From: Russula earlei
Taxonomy: Eukaryota; Basidiomycota; Agaricomycetes; Russulales; Russulaceae
Direction of reading: 5' to 3'
DNA length: 64,000 nucleotides
NCBI GenBank assembly: GCA_025769875.1
Contig: JAGFNK010000136.1
Span: forward strand, 51,464-115,463
Shown: one piece after another, positions 48,352 to 60,233 of the stretch
Layout of the letters: each line of letters begins with the position of its first letter
Position numbering within the stretch: position 1 is the stretch's first letter
The notes under the pieces: model-generated
What the model was told of the DNA's origin: nothing
The model's database searches: none
What the model saw: the letters and a program-made list of their open reading frames with translations, nothing else
Translations under genes and position numbers: made by a program

Positions 48352-49971
48352 CAGTGACCCAAAAAACCGTTCAAATGTTTTGTACATTTTCATTGTATTA
48401 ACCATATCTAGAGAACCACTGCAGCTGATAACATGTTAGTGGGCTTGTTTTAAAGCTCTACATCATAGCTTTGTAATGAAATACTATATATACTATGAAC
48501 ATAATTATGTAAGAAGATATAAGGTATTTCTTCCAGTGTATCCATTTGAACAGTTTTTTTGCCTTGGTATCTAAATAGGGTATATGCCAAAAATTAGTAG
48601 TTTGTGTATCCTCCATTTGCTTTGAACACCTCTTCCACCCTCCTAGGCATACTTTCTATCAAATTCTGCACAACAGTTTGATCAATGGCCTCCCATTCCA
48701 GCTGTGTGCGCTCCCAAAGTTCATTGATTCCCTTAGGGGGTGTTGGATAAGCTGCAAGCTTCTTTTTGAGATGAGCCCAAAGATGCTCAATAGGATTGAG
48801 GTCTGGGGATTGAGCTGGCCAGTCCATGACCTGAATTCTGTGGTCTTGGAACCAAGATGTGGCAAGCCTGCTCTTGTGGATAGAGGCATTGTCCTGTTGA
48901 AAGAGGGTATCTTTGCATTTCTTCTTGAAATACTTGATAGATGCAAGTAGTTCATCCTCCAAAATGCTGCAATAAAGTTCAGCATCCATCTTTCCATCAA
49001 TCTTTGCTGTATGCCCAACTCCTTCCCAAGACATGCAGCCCCACAACATCAAGGAACCTCCTCCATGTTTGACTGTTGGCTGAACAAGGCGTTCAGAAAG
49101 GTGCTCTCCTCTTTTTTTCCAAGCCCATTTCTTGCCATCTGAGCCCATACGATTGATTTTGGTCTCATCTGACCAAATTACCCTCTTCCAGTCCTCCACA
49201 GTCCAGTATAGGTACTTTTCTGCAAAGTCCTTTCTGGCCCTATAGTGACTTGGTTTAAGGTAAGGCATCTTCTTCTTTGTAACTGCCTTCAAGCCTGCCT
49301 TGTTAAGGTAGTTTCAAATGGTCTGATTGGAGATAGTGGACTCTTTGATGACCTCCAACCTTCTAGCAACCTGAGGAGCAGTATCTGCTTCTCCAGAGCT
49401 AAGAAGGCGTGTGGCAAAGCGGATGTCAAGGTTAGAGAGCTTGGAAGGACGACCTCCAGAGGACTTTGGAAGGTCAGGAAGGTATTTCTGGCGAATGTTG
49501 GTGATTGAACCAATGCTTCTGTGTGCTGCCTTGGCAATGTTACGAACTGAATGGTTGGCCTGGAGAAGGGAGATGATGTAGTTGACTTCATGAGGAAGAA
49601 GAGACTTCATGATGTTGTTGGTGAAGAAGAAGCAGCTGTTTTGGCTTATTTGCACATGGTTTGAGTTTATTATAGGTCACATGACCTCCATGTTCGATTT
49701 TAGCCCTCTGGGGAAAGAATATGAATCTTAATCTGAGAAATAATGAATTCACTTACCAAGGCCAAAAAACTGTTCAAATGGGTACACCAGCAAACATACC
49801 TTATATATTCCTAAATAATTATGCGTATGCTGTATAAAGTATAACATTACAAAGCTATGTTGTAGAGCTTGAAAACAAACCTAGTTACATATTATTAGCT
49901 GCAGTGGTTCTCTAGATATGGTCAATACAATGAAAATGTACAAAACATTTGAACGGTTTTTTGGGTCACTG
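48352..49971. mobile_element. Tc1/mariner transposon, 1,620 bp
   Basis: Ends CAGTGACCCAAAAAACC and its complement, with inverted repeats that continue imperfectly for well over 100 bp. It is flanked by TA on both sides (48350-48351 and 49972-49973). It carries one transposase gene on the minus strand. Confidence 0.97.
48594..49655 (-). pseudogene. Tc1-type transposase with one nonsense codon
   Basis: A single frame from 49655 to 48594, 354 codons including one internal stop. The N-terminal helix-turn-helix part (about residues 15-110) reads RNIAKAAHRSIGSI and SGGRPSKLSNLDIR. The catalytic triad is WSDETKIN (D163), FQQDNASIH (D255) and SPDLNPIEHLW (E290), giving DD34E spacing as in Tc1. The only break is TGA at 49316-49314 (codon 114), where Tc1 proteins have an arginine; CGA to TGA is one C-to-T change. 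Apart from this the frame is complete, so the copy is young. Confidence 0.95.
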
Positions 49972-50385
49972 TATTGCAGATTGTGGCTGGCCATGGAATT
50001 TGCTTACATGGATACATCATTGCCCCCCATCGTGGGTCCAGTCACCCAGTTTGCCCACGCGTGACCTCCCTCACGTCATTTGATCACGTGCTCAACAGCT
50101 CACCGCCACCACCGAACGCCAACGTGCCAGCACCGGAGACGATGCGACACCTCGTGTCGTCCGGTCTGACCCCTTCTACTAAGTTGGATTTCCTTTCATA
50201 TGCCTGCCTGTCTTTCAGGCCTTTCCTGTCCCTTGGCTCCTCTCCTGTATATAAAAACATGTCTCGAATACAGGGAGTGGCCCTCTTGTTCCCTTCTTTG
50301 TATGTGCCCGAGCGGATCTGACTGAACGAATGCACCCAAACGTCGTCCCCTGCGTGCCCGCTGGGTTTCTCGCTCCTCTCTCCTT

Positions 50386-50420
50386 TCATCTCATCTCATC
50401 TCATCTCATCTCATCTCATC
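50386..50420. repeat. (ATCTC)n microsatellite
   Basis: About seven uninterrupted copies of the pentanucleotide CATCT/ATCTC. Confidence 0.95.
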
Positions 50421-50487
50421 TATGGGTCCATCAGCCTTACGAACTCACCTGTGTGTCTCCGGACATGTTCCACAAGGGGCAACAATT

Positions 50488-50499
50488 GGGGGGGGGGGG
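50488..50499. repeat. G run, 12 bases
   Basis: Uninterrupted homopolymer. Confidence 0.95.
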
Positions 50500-52998
50500 C
50501 ATTGACATTGTGATGGCCATGCAGTGAGCCGCTCAATGGTGATGGGAAGAAGAGGGGTGAGAGGATGAGAGAAAATCTGCAAAAATGAAAATGAAAATGA
50601 AAAATACACACGCAACTCGTGTCACATGGGAAAATGAACCGCCGTACCTCTCCCCACTATGACACCATGTGACCTTCGGGAAACCGGCCCGGCCCAGTCC
50701 ATGAATTTTATAGACCGGTCTGTTGCGGTTGCCCACGGTCACTGGACCAGTTCAGACCAGTTTATAACCGGTCCAGACCATGCATTTATAATAATGTAAC
50801 ATTATATCGCAGTGCAGTGCTACATACTACAGATATGAACGCGTAGTTTATTATCCATGTGCTCTGCAGTATGTGACTATGTTCCTTCCGTTGCCGTATC
50901 TCCTGTACGGGTACGGAATCTGTGTGCGAGGACGATCGAGTGTGACACGTCCTTGTCCTTGTCTGAGCCTTGCAGCGTCTCGAAGGTGTTGAACGCGGGT
51001 GTGGTGTGTCGAAGCAGGGAGGGGATGAGGCGTGCTCGCGGCGTGTCGAATGCGTCGTCGTGCCTCGTGGTGTTGCCAAGCGTCGGCCGTGTTGCTGCTG
51101 TTGCTGCTGCTGTCTATGCAGAGGCGATGGCGGCAAGAGCGAAGGCGGTGGTGAGAGAGGGTGGCGGCACCGGAGGGTGAGGGTCGTGGGAGACGGAGGC
51201 GACGGAGAAGAGGGTGAGGGCGGCGGCGAGATGGCGGGGTCGTCTCCACAGCAGGTGGCGGTGGGACGTGTTGACGATAGCGCGCGAGTAGGTGACGAGA
51301 CAAGAGGTGGTGGACGGCGTGGTTCGCCTCGCCAACGCTTGCCATAGTCGTTGAGCTAGAGATTGTGTGATCAGTGTCCAAAAACAAGATGTGAACGGGT
51401 CTCTGGTAATCATCTCGTGGCCGCACGATGAGGTCTTCGCCACTGCAGGTGGTGGCAGCACGCGTGGATGAGGGCGTACGTGTGAGCGGGGATGCGATGG
51501 AAGGGGAGGTGTTGTGCGGCCTGGTGCTTGCGTCGGCGGCTTCTCCTGTGACGACGGCGTGGTGGCGGGGTCTGATGTTCTTTCTGCGGGGCGGCGTTGT
51601 GACATCTGCTCTTCTGAGGGGGCGGTGTGCTCTTCGTTTTCCTGTTATTTGTGCGTTCTTTCTCGGCGGTGCGAGGCGGCGTAACGGCTAGCGATGGAAG
51701 TGAGAGGGTGGCGTGGTCAGGAAGGAGAGCGGTGGCTGGGACTAGACCCAGAACGGCGGCGGACGAGGCCGAGGGCATGGTGGCGACGGCCGATTGAGCT
51801 GGGCTTGAGGCGGCGGGCGGCGCTAAGACGTCGGTGGGCGAGGCTGAGGCTACGGGTGCGGCGGTGCGCGAGACGAGGACTGGGGCGGCGACGGGAGACA
51901 TAGAGGCGGTTGGCAATGCTGAGGCTGAGACTGGGAGCGCGGAGGCTGTGGCTGACGCGGGCGGAGAGGAGACGAGTGAGGGCATGGCGGCGGACGAGAC
52001 TGGGGCAGCGACGGGAGACGTAGAGGCGGTGGCTGGCAATGCCAGTGATACGTATAGTTGAGGGTTGGATAGAGGAATAGGGGCCCGAGTGCGCGAGCCA
52101 CAGGGCACACGTGGGTAAGCGAATGGGAGACAACTGACATACCGAGTGGTGGTGTAAAAATTAAAACAAAGTAGCCACAGAAACGAAAACGAAATACCGC
52201 ACGTGCAAATCCATTCCAGCTGAGTCAGGACTGTGGCTTGCTATGGGTAATGAGGTGGAGGCTTGTCCAGGGAGGTAGTCGTGTTGGCCATGGAGAGAGG
52301 TTTAGTGGGAAGGAGAGTGGAGGAGAGGATGAGAGAGCGTGTGTGAATGAAACAAACGCGCGGATACCGCTGACACAGCTACAGTTCGGTTGCCATCGGT
52401 CCGGTCTGGTTCGATCCGCGGTCCATTTTCGGTCCAATGGACCGGACTTTTAAACAATACAGTTCCTTCCTCACTATCAGCCCAGATTTGTCACATGACC
52501 ACATCTTTGTAAGCTACTATATATGGAAATGTCATAGTGGGGGAGAGGTGTCAGAGCTGGGAAAATGCTTGAGAGAACCGGCACACTGGGCACAGAGGTA
52601 GCTTGGGACCGGGACCATGGGGGAAGGAGCAGTAGGAAGGACAGGAGAGACGAAGAGGAAGAATGGAGCCAACCTGGCCACTGAGTTGACTACACGCGTG
52701 CTCAGCCTCTCGGAACGGAAGGGAAGCGTCGTTGCGCTCACGGCTCTCAAGCCTGCAAGCCCGGAAATATCAAACTATCAAAGTACTGATGGATCATGAC
52801 GTGATTAAGCGGATCCCTCTTCGGAGATTCACTGTTGGCCACGTACAGAAGCGGGCTCACCAGGGAGCATAAGAGCCAATGCCTGGATTCCCAATGCCCT
52901 CCAGCAGCGCTCCACTTTGTTTTCGCTCTTGGTACTGGTTACCAACAGCATTTTCTCCACCGCTTTCTGACATTCATTCTCAATCCACGATAATTACA

Positions 52999-53742
52999 AT
53001 GCGCACGTCCGCTGTCGTCACCTTTATCTGCCTCGCCATGGGCATCGGCCCGTCCTTCTCAAGTTCTATTACATCCTTTGGTTTACTTTTTTGTTGTAGA
53101 GCGAATTTATCCAAAAGATCACAGCCGCCCTACAATCAAGGTCAGTCACGTCTCAGACTGGCAGCAATGGCCATCGTGTCAACGAGCCGCCTCATGTTCC
53201 CCCCTGGCTTGTAGGCTCTTCTCCGAGGAATCCTCCTCTTAGTCACGATGACAGTAGTCACGATGGCAATTTGTTTTTTGGGCTCTTCAAACCTGTGATA
53301 GACGCTGCGAAAGAGAGCCGGAATCACCCGAATACCTCTGGGAATGAGAATGCCAATGGGGTTCATCTGAATGGGAATGTCAATGGGCGCGGCACCTCCT
53401 CCCCCACCCCCACCGCCCCGGAAGCGGAGCGCAGAGCAAACCAAGGCAGTGGCCCAAGTCGCACGCCGGGAAATGTGCCTAGAGAGGGACGCGATCCCGG
53501 CACCACCCATACTGGAGGATAACGAAGGAGACGAAGAAGAGGACGAAGGTTTCGAAGAGGTCTGTATTTTTTCACTGCTACTGCTGTCTGTCATGCGGGC
53601 TGATCTGCGCCAGATTGCACCCCTGCCTATCCGTGTCTTGCGTAATTTGGTTGGCCGTTTTTGGGGTGGTTTCAACGCCGAAGAGGAAGGCTCGTCAGAG
53701 AATGGATCACAAAGAGAATCTGGTCTGGATGGCGTGGACTAG
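52999..53742 (+). CDS. Probable small secreted, disordered protein (frame uncertain)
   Basis: The ATG at 52999 opens a typical signal peptide (MRTSAVVTFICLAMGIGPSF). Then, probably after a short intron ending at 53099, comes RIYPKDHSRPTIK and a GTCAGT donor at 53141 with an acceptor at 53214. The next stretch reads NLFFGLFKPVIDAAKESRNH and an Asn/Gly-rich piece, and it continues in the next frame over as a proline run followed by RKRS and EDNEGDEEEDEG. Another possible exon reads LRQIAPLPIRVLRNLVGRFW, ending at 53742. The dibasic RKR could be a Kex2 site. I cannot join all pieces in one frame: the first intron would be only 37 nt and a shift is needed near 53390. It may be damaged or mis-modelled. 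Confidence 0.42.
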
Positions 53743-54360
53743 AGTAGATGCGTTGAGAGCCAGGTTGGTTGTGCTGTGCATTCGTTATTTTCTGTTGTAT
53801 TCGCTCGCGCTCTAATAGCTCCTAACCCAAATATGGGTTCCTAAACGTTGATGCTGATAAATAAGGCCCCCGAGAATTGAACTTTGAACTTGAACTTGAA
53901 TTTCGGGATTTTCCGGGAGTGACTGGTGTGACCAGTGTGATATAAGTGACATCGCATATATGATAAACTAATAGGTTTTTTTGTAATATGAGTTTTTATT
54001 CGCTTGTGATTTGCATATTCACTTGTAATTTGCATATTTGTGTATTGTGATTGCAGCCATGACTGGGAACTGACTCAGTCCGCTGTGTCCGCTGAATGTT
54101 GCCGAGGCATACTGTAGGGCCCAGATCCATGCATGCAGAGTGAGAGATTTTTGAAGAGGAAATGGAAAATCTTTTTTTGAAAAAAACACTATTCAATAAC
54201 ATGTTCTGTGTGGTCCCTCTGAATTCTCTGATACTGCTCCCACATGTCATCAGCAATTTTATCTTGCCTGATATTTGCTCACTCCCTCTCACGCTGCATC
54301 ACAGGGCCTGTTCCAAGTTTACCAGCCAGCGCTTCCTCTTCTTGTGTGTCCATCTGGAGG

Positions 54361-55594
54361 TCAGCCACTTACTTGGTCATCAAAGGTGCCAATCTCCCTA
54401 GAGTCATATGCATGAATAAGATTGTGAAGTGCTGCGAGCGCACATGGGACACATGCTTGAACTCCCATGTCATACTCATGGGGTTGTGAGAGAATGTTGA
54501 AATGCCACTTGAGAGTTCCGAAAATGCGTTCAATGACATTGCGAGCTTGGGCATGATGCAAATTGAACAGCTCCTTGGGTGTGCATGGCCTAGGACAAAT
54601 GTCAGTAAGACAACTTGAAAGTAAGACAACAAAGACTCACCTTGTGTGAGCATGGTCCCCATTCAGCTAGATGGTACCGCACACCTTGATAAGGGGTGAG
54701 AAGTACATCTGATGAGGCAAAACCCACATCACCAAGATAATACTTCCCCCTTGGGACACAAAGATCAGAATGACGTGCTGCGTGAAAAAGTGTCATGTCA
54801 GCAGTGGAACCCTCCCAACCAGTCAGCAGGTAGGTGAAGCAGAGGTTGAATGAGCATCCCACAAGGCAGTTCTGCCTGAGACCTCCTTTGTGGTTCCTTG
54901 CTGCATCACACTCTGCAGCAGTGGCGAAACAGTCGATATGTGTACCATTGATAGCACCCAGCGTGTCCTTGAGAAATGGAAAGAATTTAGGGTTGCTTTG
55001 GATAAAGGGGTGAGGGGGTGAATCAGCATTGGGAAGGCACACAAATGTGGTGTAGAAGGGAGGGCTCGAGAGAACACCTGTAATTTTTTTAAAATACCTA
55101 GCTATCCATCAGAAGACATCTGAAAGAAACCTGAGAGATACTTACTTTGAAATGGTGTGGGGTGACCGCTGAAAATGCTCTCCGACATGTGTCGATGGCA
55201 GCCCTGTGACAGCTGTATAAAGGAAGATAGCAATTTGTTCTTTGACTTGGACGTGTTGTGATGATGAGATACCAAGTCATTGGAGGATCCACTGGAGGAT
55301 GATAAATACTTTTTTATGCACCCCAAGCTCAGTCCAAATGCGCTCTGGATGGCCAGTGAGTAGGTCCTCAACCCACTTAGCCCCAGTGTATGAAGATGTG
55401 TGATATGGGATAGGAGGACAATAGAGGGGCTCAAGGAGCTCAAGTAATGCTTGGCAGCAAAGTAGGAGAACAGTTGACATATTTAACAATGACATAGAGC
55501 CATTGGTGCTGTTGGCATCACCATTGTACCCATTGCTGATTAGGGGCATTGGGCATCTTGAGCAAGGGAGGGGACAACAATGGGGACAAAGCAT
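54361..55594 (-). pseudogene. Harbinger DDE transposase, copy 2, catalytic Asp lost
   Basis: Read from right to left, the N-terminal part (about 55594-55277) has IPYHTSSYTGAKWVEDLLTG and HPERIWTELGVH, then a TGA near 55280. The catalytic part starts at 55042 with LGAINGTHID, where copy 1 has LGAVDGTHI. The first catalytic aspartate is therefore asparagine (GAT to AAT). The second motif (YYLGDVGFAS) and the last (NVIERIFGTLK) are kept. With the stop and the lost aspartate this copy cannot be active. Confidence 0.88.
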
Positions 55595-55700
55595 GCAACT
55601 TTTTGACAGAATTTTTTTTTTGGTACATCACATGTAATTTCACAATATGTGAAATATTTATTTGGATACACATACATGACACAGCAACACAAATCATCAC

Positions 55701-56895
55701 TTACGCTTGCTTCACTTTCTCCACCAGATTACATATGTATCCACATGCAAACTCATGCAATGACTCCACAGATATGAGCACAAGATAGCCATCCACCTCT
55801 CCGATGCCGCAATTGGCAAACAGGGATAATGCTGGGACAATATCATCAGTTGGCAACCAACAACCATTTGTGATATCCTTGATATCACTGGCAAGGCATT
55901 GGACTGCCAGTGTCTGATGTGCATACTCGGGAAGTGCCAAAAATCCAGGTATGGTATCACCTGTGAGTGCAGGTGCAGGTGCAAGTGCAAGTGTGGGTGT
56001 GAATTCAGGCATGGGTGGGGAGAGACCAAGAGAATGGACAGTTGAGTTGAAGACATCAACAACTCTGTTCATGACAGCTGTAACACCCATGACAGCAGAC
56101 ACCATGGTGTCACCCTTCTGTTTTTTAGCTGAAGATGTTTTGGACATCAGGATATTGTCAATGTGAGGTGATTTACGCTTGTTGGTTATGAAGTTGAATG
56201 AGGTATTTGATGGTGAAGTTGATGCCCTCCTGCTGCTGATGACTTGAGACAAATCAGGGGTCAGGTGAGCAGGAGTAGGTGGCTGGGATGGAGCATGCTC
56301 AGCATGAGGTGTTGGCTGCAAAGCCCAGTACACATGTTTGCCTTTGGTTTTTGTTCCTACAAGAGATTCCATGGCCTTGCAATGTGGCCAGCCCTTGTGG
56401 TGGAACTTCTTGACTGCTGGTTTGTCCTACTAAAGTAAGATATTGTTGACAAATCAGGAGTTACAGACACACCATGACCAGCTCATCATACACTGCCTGA
56501 TTTTGATTTTCTGCTGATATGTCCATTCCTGTCACATCATCCCAAGCCACGCCAGACTTATTTTTGATCACTGAAATGGTGTCCCCATTGGTCTTCATCT
56601 AGTTGAATGGTGTCAGTGTTGAAGTGTAGTGAAAAGAGGAAACACATACCCTTTGCCACTTCATCTTGCACGAGCTCAGAGTTTTGAAGCCACCCTTCTT
56701 ACAAAGGGACCTAATTTGACTAGCTGCCTCATTGAAGACTTGATCCTTGAACATAGTGTTGGACGTCATTTGGTCCTTGTGCTCCAAGAGGAAGTTTAAG
56801 AACTCAGCTTCTTCCTCAGTCATCCATCTTGCCTTGATATCTGCTTGGGTTTCTTCTGCAGAGGAATCAGAGCTTCTTGACAAGCGGGTCTGCAT
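55701..56895 (-). CDS. Harbinger-associated Myb/SANT-like DNA-binding protein, copy 2
   Basis: Exon 1 (from 56895) holds the Myb/SANT-like region with WMTEEEAEFLNFLLEHKDQM and ends at KMKWQR. Middle exons carry SGVAWDDVTGMDIS. The last exon, from about 56427, has KGWPHCKAMESLVGTKTKG, a Ser/Pro-rich linker, AVMNRVVDVFN and GCWLPTDDIVPALSLF, ending at 55701. The last exon is open where copy 1 changes frame, so this copy is the better model of the protein. It lies upstream of the transposase on the same strand. Confidence 0.82.
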
Positions 56896-57150
56896 GGGAG
56901 GTGATGATCAGGATCAGGAAAATAAAGTGTGGGGCGATGCCGAAGTGAAGGTGAAAAAGGTACTGACAAAGGGCTTACACATAAATATGCAAATCACAAG
57001 CGAATAAAAACTCATATTAAAAAAAACCTATTAGTTTATCATATATGTGATGTCACTTATATCACACTGGTCACACCAGTCACTCCCAGAAAATCCCGAA
57101 ATTCAAGTTCAAGTTCAAAGTTCAAGAATTCTCAGTTGGTATCATGGGCC

Positions 57151-58268
57151 TTAAAGGCCACTGCTCATTTGCCATCTTATGTATACCATCTCGTGGATAT
57201 GATGACCTTTTCACTGGCAGGTTGGCACTTACTTGCAAGCCTCAAACAGTTCACTTTCTGCGACCTGCGACAACAGAATCCCAGTGGCACCACCCCAGCT
57301 GTACCTCTCATGTCCAGTGGAGCCTCCAGGGATACTTAGTGGCCTAGAAAACTCTTGAATCAGGCCCCCTTCCTATCATCAGGAAAAACCTCCCATGCTA
57401 GCGAGAGGTAATGTGAAGTAAATTAAAGATAATGGATGATAAGGAGTAATAAGCACCAAATAAGTGTCAGTAGACAGTGGATCAATTTGGGGTTGGGGTA
57501 GATATGAGAAGTAAGGCTCCAACTGTTTAGTATATGTTTATGTGCTACGTGCTGAAGGCCAAGTATACATGCATATCCAAGTTCTTTGAGAGTCCGGTAC
57601 TAACTTCAGCAGTCATTGGAAATAGGTAACATAATGTCGATTTATTACTGTCATAGTCAACTATTGACTTATTATAATTATGAATCAAGTACGCGACCTC
57701 GTCATGCCCGTCCACTCAACGAAATTTTACTGGCACATGAGCTGCTGCCTCAACTGCGATGATGACATTCGGCACAACACAACAGGGTGGCCTGTCTGTC
57801 CTTGAGGAGCTTGTCAGAAAATCTGGAAGTCCATTATATATGATCAGTTATATAATTAAAATAATAACCTCAGTTATCATTTTTTTTTCCGACATTCTTG
57901 ACGCCGCACACTCTTCACTCATGCATGCAAATGCGTGTCTTGTCATTCCATGCAGAGCATGCTGTCGATGGGCATCCCGGGGGGGGGGGGGGGGGATGGC
58001 CTTGTGATCCTTTTTTTTTTGACGGATGAACGCCCATTGTTGACGCCTACGACGGCCGGTCCCGCTCCACCCCATTCATTAATAACCTCCGTTCACTTTT
58101 CTCCTTTTGAACGGGTCCCATAATGCTGGAGCTCGGGGAGCCTGCGTATCCGTAGCGTTGGCTTGTATTGCCTCCAGCCGTGTCCTGTGTAATGCAAAAT
58201 TTTTATTTACATCCGCCCTGTGTGTGTGTGGAGGTCGTGTTGTGGCTGTGAACGGGTGCCGCTCGAGA
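57151..58268. other. Region without recognisable gene
   Basis: Low-GC sequence up to about 57900, then GC-rich promoter-like DNA. It holds G and T homopolymers at 57979-57995 and 58010-58020. No gene was seen. Confidence 0.45.
57979..57995. repeat. G run, 17 bases
   Basis: Uninterrupted homopolymer; a likely site of sequencing or length error. Confidence 0.95.
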
Positions 58269-58274
58269 TATAAA
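58269..58274 (+). promoter_or_regulatory. TATA box of the aspartic protease gene
   Basis: TATAAA, 42 nt before the ATG at 58317. Confidence 0.55.
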
Positions 58275-58316
58275 CGTTGCCAGTGATGCCTTGCCCCTTT
58301 CCCAACACACGTCGCC

Positions 58317-60233
58317 ATGCGTCCTCTATGGTCGTCCATCCTGTTCGCCGCCTCTCTCCATGCTAACTGGGGATCCCTCGCTGTTCATATCGACCTCCCT
58401 CCTCGCTCAGCGTCATCCATCCCAGACTTACTCGCGCGTCAAAATGGCGTAGCGGGCTTGAACGATACCGGAATATCTTACTACCTAGACATCACATTGG
58501 GGGGTAGGCCATTCACCGTCTTAATAGACACTGGCAGGTGAGCCCACATTCATCCCCCTTTTACTGCATCTGAGTACCCACTTACTGTCACTTGTTCAAA
58601 TCCTTAGCTCAGATCTTTGGGTTTCAGGGACGGTGCCGAATGCCAATGACACGGGGATTAGTGCGACGATTCCATATGCCGTGGGCTCAGACTCAGGTAT
58701 GCGTACTTCCTGCCCCGCTAGACTTAAAATTGATCCTTTTCTTGCGTGTTTGTCCGCCTCAAGGCCCGGTGAAAACTGCCGACTTGAATATCGTTGGCTA
58801 TTCCGTTCCAAGCCAGGCGTACAGTGCGTCCCTCCGCTTTTCTTTCCTGCTGCCGTCACGCGTTGACGGTCTGACCATCTTATCAGTTGAGGTAACCCCT
58901 TCGAATCTCGCACCCGACGGCACAGGGTTGATTGGCTTGGGCCCCAGCTCTGGTTCTATAGTGCTTGCCGCCATGAACACGTCAGGAAGTGCAGGTGACC
59001 CTGTCATTGATAACGTTTTTCGCCAGAACGTTTCCGTGCCAAATTTCATTTCCTTCCTTCTCAACCGACCGAACGACACTTTTGAAAACTATACGAGCGA
59101 ATTCACCATCAGCGAGATACTTCCCAGCTACCAGAACATCACGAATCAACCAAAGCTTCCAGTCTCTGTGCTCGAGTCTCAAATCTCTTTTGCTCAACAC
59201 TTCTCGGTGCTTTTGGATCCCGACGGGATCATTGGCCCTGACGGGAAACCTATCCAGACAACGAGTAATACTTCATTCGGACCGACGCATAATCCGAATC
59301 AGTTACAGCTGGCCATCGACAGTGGGTTTACCGAACCCCAATTCCCTGAGTGAGTGGTTCTTCCCCTGCCGGTTTTTAATGCTTCCTCAATTGAGCGTGC
59401 GATGTGCAACAGATATATCGTGGATGCTATCTATTCTGGCATCCAGGGTGCCCAGTTGGTCAATAATTCATTCTTTCACGGGCCGGTCTGGGTGTTTGGT
59501 TGCGACGTTGAGGTTAACGTGACACTCAAATTTGGGGGTCTGTCATACCCCCTCCACCCCCTTGACCTGAGCCGGCAAGCCATAGATGACAATGGAAACG
59601 AATTTTGTCATGCGACCGTGCGTATTCATTTTCTCAGAGCTTGTTTGTTACGCTGACCATTGGTTTTCAAGCTTCAAGCAGTGATTCCTGGGGCATATAA
59701 CCCGACTTTGGATGGAATCATGGGCATGGCAATCCGTATGCAACACGCCCGTTATCCTCTTCGGCGCACAGTTTACTGACCTCTGTACGCGTGCTGTAGT
59801 GTCAAACATGTACGTTCTGCTGAACTACGGCGACTTTATCGACGGCAGCACGTCCAACACGTCCGCACCCTACGTCCAATTGCTCTCTACAACGGATCCT
59901 GCTGAGGCGCACTCCGCCTTTGTTGCAGAGCGACTGGGTGGAAATGATACAACGGGCCCTCAGAACAAGTCCAACAACAACAACAGCAACAACAACATTT
60001 CGGGCACTTCGACAGGCTTCTTCCAGAAGAACAAAATCCCCATCATCATCGCCGGCGTTGCCGTGGTGGGCGGCGCGGTGCTCGTGGGCGCGGTGCTCGT
60101 GGCCAGACGGCGCAAGTCCGCATACCGCCCGCTGCACGACCCTGCGCCAGGGGGAGACTTGGCAATGCAGTCTGTCGCAGGATACAATGCCGGAGCACGG
60201 TATGCGGATCCATGGACGACACAACGAAGTTGA
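58317..60233 (+). CDS. Membrane-anchored aspartic protease (pepsin family A1)
   Basis: Seven exons, 58317-58537, 58608-58696, 58764-58823, 58887-59349, 59413-59617, 59672-59735 and 59800-60233, all with GT-AG introns (54-70 nt), join to 511 residues. An N-terminal signal-like segment is followed by a short propeptide. The first catalytic motif DTGSSDLWVSG starts at D71, formed across the first splice; the second is AIDSGFTEPQFP with D268. The family usually has DTG or DSG in both places, so both aspartates are present. After an Asn-rich stalk comes one membrane helix at about 447-468, then a basic cytosolic tail. The enzyme should act outside the cell or in the secretory pathway, tethered to the membrane, in a yapsin-like manner. 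The gene looks intact. Confidence 0.93.

Larger units (their letters stand above)
49974..52998. other. GC-rich region with low-complexity frames
   Basis: The composition rises again from about 50050. Minus-strand frames 50851-51605 and 51410-52108 are long but consist of Ala/Pro/Ser/Val or Arg/His/Pro low complexity and overlap each other, so they are probably not genes. Around 50690-50790 and 52390-52450 there are clusters of ACCGGTC/GGTCCAG-like words that could be subterminal parts of a decayed hAT-like element spanning them. No transposase or intact gene was seen. Confidence 0.4.
53865..57150 (-). mobile_element. PIF/Harbinger DNA transposon, copy 2
   Basis: Same family as the element at 34075-39391 but inverted. 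The left end starts GGCCCCCGAGAATTGAAC and the right end closes GTATCATGGGCC. The inverted repeats run over about 220 bp, but the left end lacks about 15 bp found at the right. It is flanked by TAA on the left and TTA/TAA on the right. Both genes are present on the minus strand. Confidence 0.9.

Noticed and set aside
51410..52108. 232-codon Ala/Ser/Pro-rich frame on the minus strand
   Set aside because: Low complexity caused by GAGGCGG-type repeats on the other strand; overlapped by other long frames and without motifs.
53142..53675. 177-codon minus-strand frame with Ser and Gly runs
   Set aside because: Antisense of the signal-peptide gene; its runs mirror the proline run of the plus strand.
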